Origin: JBBQER01 sp052148155
GTDB taxonomy: Bacteria; Actinomycetota; Acidimicrobiia; IMCC26256; PALSA-610
Direction of reading: 5' to 3'
Length of the DNA stretch: 64,000 nucleotides
Assembly: GCA_052148155.1 (NCBI GenBank)
Contig: JBKQIY010000248.1
Coordinates: 3,125 to 67,124 of the forward strand
Shown here: positions 59,174-64,000 of the stretch, in pieces
Layout of the letters: each line of letters starts with the position of its first letter
Numbering within the stretch: position 1 is the stretch's first letter
Notes under the pieces: model-generated
Database searches by the model: none
Told to the model about the DNA's origin: nothing
Seen by the model: only the letters and a program-made list of their open reading frames with translations
Made by a program: the position numbers and the translations under genes

Positions 59174-60115
59174 ATGGCACCGATCATCGAGGCGCGGGCC
59201 CTCACCAAGCACTACCGCCGCGTGCGCGCGCTCGACGGGTTCGATCTCGTCGCCGAAGAAGGTCGCGTGGTCGCCGTGCTCGGTCCCAACGGAGCGGGCA
59301 AGACAACCTTCGTCCGCACCGTCGCGACGCTGACGCGACCCGACTCGGGCACCCTCCGTGTCGCCGGCATCGACGCCGTCGCCGACCCGGCCCGCGTTCG
59401 CCGGCTGATCGGCCTCGCAGGGCAATCCGCGGCGGTCGAGCCGACGATGACCGGCCGCGAGAACCTGCAGATGGTCGGACGCCTCTTCGGACTCGACCGC
59501 GACGAGGCTCGCGCCGCGACGAGCCGAGTGTTGTGCGACTTCGGGCTCGACGAAGCCGCGGACCGCCCCGTACGTACCTACTCGGGCGGGATGCGGCGGC
59601 GGGTCGACCTCGGAGCGAGCATGGTCGGCTCACCTCGGCTCTTACTGCTCGACGAGCCGACCACCGGCCTCGACCCGCGCAGCCGGATCGAGCTCTGGGA
59701 GTCGATTCGCACGCTCGTCGCGCGTGGCACCGACGTGCTGCTGACGACGCAATACCTCGATGAGGCCGACCAGCTCGCGACCGACGTGGTCATCGTCGAC
59801 CGCGGCCGGGTCGTCGCCGCCGGTACGCCAGCCGAGCTCAAGAACAAGGTCGGCAGTGACGTGGTTGAGCTACACGTGCGCGAAGCCCAGTCGCTGGCCG
59901 CGGCACAGCGGGCGCTGACCGCGATCGGCTCCGAGCCTGCACGCGTCGACCTCACGACGAAGCGGGTGTCGGTGACGGTGCAAGACGGCAGCGAACGGCT
60001 GCAAGACGCGCTCCGCGCGCTCGACGACACCGCCGTCGTCATCGACGACATCAGGTTGCGTCGTCCCACTCTCGACGAGGTCTTCCTCGCCCTCACCGGA
60101 TCGGAGACGACATGA
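59174..60115 (+). CDS. ABC transporter ATPase, DrrA-like
   Basis: 313 residues. Walker A GPNGAGKTT, signature YSGGMRRRVDLG, Walker B LLLDEPTTGLD, plus the DrrA-type C-terminal domain (SVTVQDGSERLQDALRALDD). GAGG lies about 9 nt before the ATG. Its ATGA stop/start overlap with the permease gene shows coupled translation. Close in motifs to the ATPase at 22960-23955, suggesting an ancient duplication with different regulators (PadR here, MarR there). Confidence 0.93.
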   Translation: MAPIIEARALTKHYRRVRALDGFDLVAEEGRVVAVLGPNGAGKTTFVRTVATLTRPDSGTLRVAGIDAVADPARVRRLIGLAGQSAAVEPTMTGRENLQMVGRLFGLDRDEARAATSRVLCDFGLDEAADRPVRTYSGGMRRRVDLGASMVGSPRLLLLDEPTTGLDPRSRIELWESIRTLVARGTDVLLTTQYLDEADQLATDVVIVDRGRVVAAGTPAELKNKVGSDVVELHVREAQSLAAAQRALTAIGSEPARVDLTTKRVSVTVQDGSERLQDALRALDDTAVVIDDIRLRRPTLDEVFLALTGSETT

Positions 60116-60882
60116 CCGCAACCCTGGTGCTCGCGCGCCGGACCGTGCACAAGTTCTTGCGGACACCGCAGCTGGTGATCGTCGGGACGATCCAAGGTGC
60201 GATGTTCCTGCTCATCTTCCGCTACGTGTTCGGCGGCGCCATCCGCGGCACCGGACTCTCCTACGTCGATTTCCTCGTGCCTGGCTTCGTCGTCACGTCG
60301 GTCCTGTTCACCGGCTCGGGCGCGTCGGCAGGCGTCGCCGAGGACATCGAGCAAGGCTTCGTCGATCGGCTGCGCTCCCTGCCCATCCCCCGCATGTCAG
60401 CCGTCGCCGGTCGCGCCATCGCCGACACCACGACGCTCGTCTGGGGACTGGCGATCACCACCGCGATCGGATTCGCGGTCGGCTTCCGCGTCGGCACTGA
60501 CGCAGCGTCCGCGCTCGCGGCGTTCGGTTTGTGCGTGCTGTTCGGATTCGGGTTCGGATTCCTGTTCATCTGTATCGGCCTGTTCGCCGGCAACGCGCAA
60601 GCCGCGCAGGGCATGTCCCTGCTCGTATTCCCGCTCACCTTCGTCTCCAGCGCGTACGTGCCGGTCGCGACGATGCCGCCGTGGATGCGCGGCATCGCAC
60701 GAAATCAGCCGATCACGATCATGACCAACGCGGTGCGTGCGTTGACGGACGGCAACGCGGTCACGTCCGCGCTCGGCCATCCGGCGGGCTACTACGTGGT
60801 CCTGTCGATCCTGTGGACCGCAGGGCTGGTCTTGGTCTTTGCGCCGCTCGCGGCGTTTCGCTACTCCCGCGTCAACGCGTGA
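60112..60882 (+). CDS. ABC-2-type permease, DrrB-like
   Basis: 256 residues, six membrane helices, with FRYVFGGAI, YVDFLVPG and RLRSLPIPRMSAVAGR segments matching DrrB. The layout is nearly that of the 22142-22963 permease. ATG overlaps the ATPase stop by 4 bp. Export of a toxic or signal molecule under PadR control is inferred. The 3' end overlaps the convergent ettA by 11 bp. Confidence 0.92.
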   Translation: MTATLVLARRTVHKFLRTPQLVIVGTIQGAMFLLIFRYVFGGAIRGTGLSYVDFLVPGFVVTSVLFTGSGASAGVAEDIEQGFVDRLRSLPIPRMSAVAGRAIADTTTLVWGLAITTAIGFAVGFRVGTDAASALAAFGLCVLFGFGFGFLFICIGLFAGNAQAAQGMSLLVFPLTFVSSAYVPVATMPPWMRGIARNQPITIMTNAVRALTDGNAVTSALGHPAGYYVVLSILWTAGLVLVFAPLAAFRYSRVNA

Positions 60883-62548
60883 GGGGCTTGTAGACGATCC
60901 GATGAGGCTGGTCGGCGTCGGTGCCGAGGCGTTTGTGCCGGTCCGTCTCGTAGTCGGAGAAGTTGCCTTCGAACCAGCGCACCAAACTGTCGCCCTCGAA
61001 CGCGAGCACGTGCGTGGCGATGCGATCCAGGAACCACCGATCGTGGCTGATCACCACCGCGCAGCCGGGAAACTCGAGCAACGCCTCTTCGAGGGCGCGC
61101 AGCGTATCGACGTCGAGGTCGTTGGTCGGCTCGTCGAGCAACAACACGTTCGCGCCCATCAGCAGCGCCTTGGCCAGGTGTAGACGGTTGCGTTCGCCAC
61201 CTGAGAGGTCGCCCACCCGCTTTTGCTGATCGGAACCCTTGAAATTGAATCCGGCGACGTAGGCGCGGCCGTGCACCTCGCGGTCGCCGACTTTGAGGTG
61301 ATCGACACCTCCGGTGATCTCCTCGTAGACGGTCTTGGCCGCGTCGAGCGATTCGCGCGATTGGTCGACGTACGCGAACTCGACCGTCGGGCCGACGTTC
61401 AGCGCACCGTCGTCGGCCTGTTCCCGACCGACCAGCATGCGAAACAGCGTCGTCTTCCCCGCGCCATTCGCGCCGATCACGCCGACGATCCCGCCTCGCG
61501 GCAACGCGAATGACAGGTCGTCGACCAACAGCCGCTCCTCGTAACCCTTGCGCAGATGTTCGGCCTCGACGACGAGATCGCCGAGGCGGGGGCCGGGCGG
61601 AATCGAGATCTGAAGCTTGGCCTCCCGACGCTCGGCCGATTCGGACTCGGCAACCAGCTGATCGAACGCGTTGATGCGCGCCTTGCCCTTGGCTTGACGA
61701 GCGCGCGGCGCCATGCGAATCCATTCGAGTTCGCGCGCCAGGGTGCGTCGGCGTGTCTCGTCGACCTTGTCCTCCTGCGCGAGGCGTTCATCTTTTTGCT
61801 CCAGCCAGCTCGAGTAGTTGCCCTCCCACGGAATGCCGTACCCCCGGTCGAGCTCGAGGATCCAACCGGCGACGTTGTCGAGGAAGTAGCGGTCGTGGGT
61901 CACCGCGACAACCGTGCCGTGGTAGTCATGCAAGTGTCGTTCGAGCCACGCGACCGACTCGGCATCGAGATGGTTCGTGGGTTCGTCGAGCAGCAACAGA
62001 TCAGGTTTCGACAGCAAGAGCCGGCACAGCGCGACTCGACGTCGCTCCCCTCCGGAGAGCTTCGTCACGTCGGCCTCGGGGGCAGGGAGCCGCAACGCGT
62101 CCATCGCGATCTCGAGCTGCCGATCAAGGTCCCAGCCGTTCACGGCATCGATCTGGTCTTGGAGCTCCGACTGCTCGGCGAGCAGCTTGTCGAAATCGGC
62201 GTCGGGCTCCCCCATCGCGTTGCAGACCTCCTCGAACCGGTCGAGCAACCCTTTGGTGTGGGCGACGCCGTCGGTGACGTTGCCCAAGACGTCCTTGGAG
62301 CCGTCGAGCTGCGGCTCCTGAGGCAGGTAGCCGACGCTGAAACCCGGCGTGACCCGTACCTCGCCGCTGAATCCGTCGTCCTCGCCGGCGAGGATCCGCA
62401 GCAAGGTCGACTTGCCCGAGCCGTTCAGTCCGAGCACGCCGATCTTGGCGCCGGGATACATCGAAATGTTGATGCCCCGCAGCACTTCTTTGTCGGGAGG
62501 ATGGACACGTCTGAGATCACGCATCGTGACGATGAACTGATGGGCCAT
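60872..62548 (-). CDS. ettA: Energy-dependent translational throttle protein EttA (ABC-F)
   Basis: 558 residues. Two ABC domains in tandem: GLNGSGKST/LSGGERRRVALCR and GANGAGKTT/LSGGERNRLHLAK, with LLDEPTNHLD and LLDEPTNDLD Walker B motifs. The linker between them carries the ABC-F arm, and the start MAHQFIVTM is characteristic of EttA. It binds the ribosomal E-site and gates the first elongation step according to ADP/ATP level. ATG 62548 is chosen over the open upstream frame. Divergent from the DUF885 gene across 80 bp. Confidence 0.95.
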   Translation of the reverse strand: MAHQFIVTMRDLRRVHPPDKEVLRGINISMYPGAKIGVLGLNGSGKSTLLRILAGEDDGFSGEVRVTPGFSVGYLPQEPQLDGSKDVLGNVTDGVAHTKGLLDRFEEVCNAMGEPDADFDKLLAEQSELQDQIDAVNGWDLDRQLEIAMDALRLPAPEADVTKLSGGERRRVALCRLLLSKPDLLLLDEPTNHLDAESVAWLERHLHDYHGTVVAVTHDRYFLDNVAGWILELDRGYGIPWEGNYSSWLEQKDERLAQEDKVDETRRRTLARELEWIRMAPRARQAKGKARINAFDQLVAESESAERREAKLQISIPPGPRLGDLVVEAEHLRKGYEERLLVDDLSFALPRGGIVGVIGANGAGKTTLFRMLVGREQADDGALNVGPTVEFAYVDQSRESLDAAKTVYEEITGGVDHLKVGDREVHGRAYVAGFNFKGSDQQKRVGDLSGGERNRLHLAKALLMGANVLLLDEPTNDLDVDTLRALEEALLEFPGCAVVISHDRWFLDRIATHVLAFEGDSLVRWFEGNFSDYETDRHKRLGTDADQPHRIVYKPLTR

Positions 62549-62628
62549 AATCCTCGACGTTACCGGCCGCCGCTCGCTTCGCCGGACCCGTATCCATTCC
62601 GCCATTCCGATCAAGGACAGGAAGTCGT

Positions 62629-64000
62629 ATGTCGCAGGTGTACGAGATCGCCGATCAGTATGTGCTGGCGTACGCGGCGCTCGATCCCATTTCCGCAACC
62701 GATGCTGGGATCGCTGGTCACGACCACGAGCTCACCGACTACTCGCCGGACGCGAGTTCTGGCCGCGACCGCCTCGCCCGCGACACACTCGCCGCGCTTG
62801 GGCGTGCGTCGAGAGCCGATGACCGGGAGCGCATCGCAGCCGACGTCATGACCGAGCGACTGCAGCTTGCGGTCGCCTTGCACGATGCGGGCGAGGAGCT
62901 CCGCGCGGTGCGAATCATCGGCAGCCCCGTGCAGGACATCCGCAGCTGCTTCGATCTGATGGCCTACGACTCCGAGCGCGATTGGGAGATCGCCGCGCAG
63001 CGCCTCGCGCGGGTGTCCGACTCGATCGCCAGCCTGGAAGCTGCGCTGCGCGAAGGGATGGCACGCGGGGTCGTCGCCGCCCGCCGTCAGGCGATCGGAT
63101 GCGCGCACCAGGCGTCGACCTGGGGTGGAGAGTCAGACACGACGCCGTTCTTCGTGTCCCTGGTCGGAGATCACGACGGCAACCCGACGCTGCACGCCGA
63201 ACTTGAGCACTGCGCGTCGGCGGCGACCGACGCCTACGCTCGACTCGCGAGTTTCCTACGCGACGACTACGCCCCCAAGGCCGATCCACGCGATCCCGTG
63301 GGGCGCGAACGCTACGCGCTGTTCGCCCGTTCCTTCAACGGGATCGATCTCGACCTCGACGAAACCTACGCATGGGGTTGGGAGGAGCTCTACCGGATCG
63401 AGCAGCGAATGCGCGACGTGGCCGAGCGCATCCTCCCCGGCGAGACCGTCGTCGCCGTCGGCGATCACCTCGATCATGATGCGACCCGCACCATCGAGGG
63501 CGTCGACAACTTCCAACGCTGGAACCAAGACCTCATCGACCGCACCATCTCCGAACTCGACGGCACCCATTTCGATCTTGCGCCACCGATACGGCGTTGC
63601 GAGGCGATGATCGCGCCGGCCGGCGGCGCGGCCGCGATGTACTACACGGGCCCGAGCGAAGACTTCAGTCGCCCCGGCCGTACCTGGTACCCGACGCAGG
63701 GTCGCACCACCTTCCCGCTTTGGCGCGAGGTGAGTACCTGTTACCACGAGGGTGTCCCCGGCCATCATCTCCAGGTCGCGCAAGTGAAGTACCTGTCTGA
63801 GCGGCTCTCGCGTTTTCAACGCGCCTTCGGGTTCTTGTCGGGTCACGGCGAAGGTTGGGCGCTGTACGCCGAGCGGTTGATGGGCGAGCTCGGCTACCTC
63901 GAGGATCCCGCGTACGAGCTCGGCATGCTGGGCGCGCAGGCGATGCGGGCGGTCCGCGTGATCGTCGACATCGGCATGCACTTGGAGCTCGCGATCCCGG
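62629..64000 (+). CDS. DUF885-family protein (probable metallopeptidase), truncated by window end
   Basis: The frame runs from ATG 62629 to the right edge without a stop (457 codons visible). The N-terminus MSQVYEIADQYVLAYAALDP and the segment YHEGVPGHHLQVAQ (about 374-387), with H-E-G and H-H metal ligands, are diagnostic of DUF885, a gluzincin-like peptidase family. The helical SGHGEGWALYAERLMGELG follows and completes the zinc site. Cytoplasmic; no signal peptide. AAGGA lies about 12 nt before the ATG. Confidence 0.88.
   Translation, partial: MSQVYEIADQYVLAYAALDPISATDAGIAGHDHELTDYSPDASSGRDRLARDTLAALGRASRADDRERIAADVMTERLQLAVALHDAGEELRAVRIIGSPVQDIRSCFDLMAYDSERDWEIAAQRLARVSDSIASLEAALREGMARGVVAARRQAIGCAHQASTWGGESDTTPFFVSLVGDHDGNPTLHAELEHCASAATDAYARLASFLRDDYAPKADPRDPVGRERYALFARSFNGIDLDLDETYAWGWEELYRIEQRMRDVAERILPGETVVAVGDHLDHDATRTIEGVDNFQRWNQDLIDRTISELDGTHFDLAPPIRRCEAMIAPAGGAAAMYYTGPSEDFSRPGRTWYPTQGRTTFPLWREVSTCYHEGVPGHHLQVAQVKYLSERLSRFQRAFGFLSGHGEGWALYAERLMGELGYLEDPAYELGMLGAQAMRAVRVIVDIGMHLELAIP

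Overview
The window is G+C-rich DNA (roughly two-thirds by eye, not computed) from an actinobacterium. The evidence is frequent GTG starts, promoters made of a TANNNT box just upstream of a start codon, mycothiol-type helpers (a PIG-L deacetylase and a TIGR03085 protein), ABC-F EttA, and several FadD/FadE/MaoC/SDR/P450 lipid-catabolism genes. An uncultured Acidimicrobiia-like lineage would fit, but nothing in the window fixes the class. There are about 60 protein genes and one tRNA-Cys. I see no phage, transposon, rRNA or CRISPR array.

Layout. 1-6 kb: end of a membrane protein, an AhpD-like protein, a VC0807-like membrane protein, a small HTH protein with an SDR, and a minus-strand LLM flavin enzyme operon behind a perfect KstR-type palindrome. 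6-9 kb: tRNA-Cys and a PAS-GGDEF-EAL protein. 9-18 kb: thiolase-fold/DUF35 fusion, SCP-x-like thiolase, crotonase, Nudix, PH-like protein, MFE-2-type SDR, P450 and an acyl-CoA dehydrogenase pair. 18-22 kb: hydantoinase/oxoprolinase B and A. 22-24.5 kb: DrrAB-like exporter with a divergent MarR. 24.6-27 kb: gluconate-2-dehydrogenase-subunit-3-like protein plus GMC oxidoreductase. 27.6-31 kb: partner-switching signalling cluster (degenerate HATPase, STAS protein, kinase-PAS-PP2C fusion). 31-33.7 kb: secreted protein, peroxiredoxin-like protein, HAD hydrolase. 33.7-43.5 kb: two FadD ligases, an acyl-CoA dehydrogenase, VOC, TIGR03085, a metal-dependent hydrolase-like protein, CMD, thioesterase, nitroreductase and GNAT. 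43.5-47 kb: oxidoreductases, SMP-30, TIM-barrel isomerase. 47-54.3 kb: SDR, MaoC, TetR and a Liv-type ABC transporter with fused permeases. 54.4-64 kb: PIG-L deacetylase, a collagen-like/beta-propeller surface protein, channel-like protein, ArfB, a PadR-controlled DrrAB-like exporter, EttA and a truncated DUF885 protein.

How it fits together. Five promoters carry the same palindrome, CTGAC-N6-GTCAG, four of them perfect. They precede the acyl-CoA dehydrogenase pair, the hydantoinase-like pair, the FadD-FadE operon, the MaoC-SDR operon (divergent to a TetR gene) and the Liv-type transporter. I infer one TetR regulon joining uptake, CoA activation and beta-oxidation of a single substrate class. 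The P450, thiolase/DUF35 pair, MFE-2 SDR and the KstR-like box resemble the mycobacterial sterol/isoprenoid side-chain toolkit, but no sterol ring-degradation genes are present and the substrate is unknown.

Seven convergent gene pairs overlap at their 3' ends by 4-12 bp, so space between genes is very tight. The few long gene-free stretches (about 5.56-6.18, 6.25-6.84, 26.96-27.61, 30.85-31.28 and 31.86-32.13 kb) stand out.
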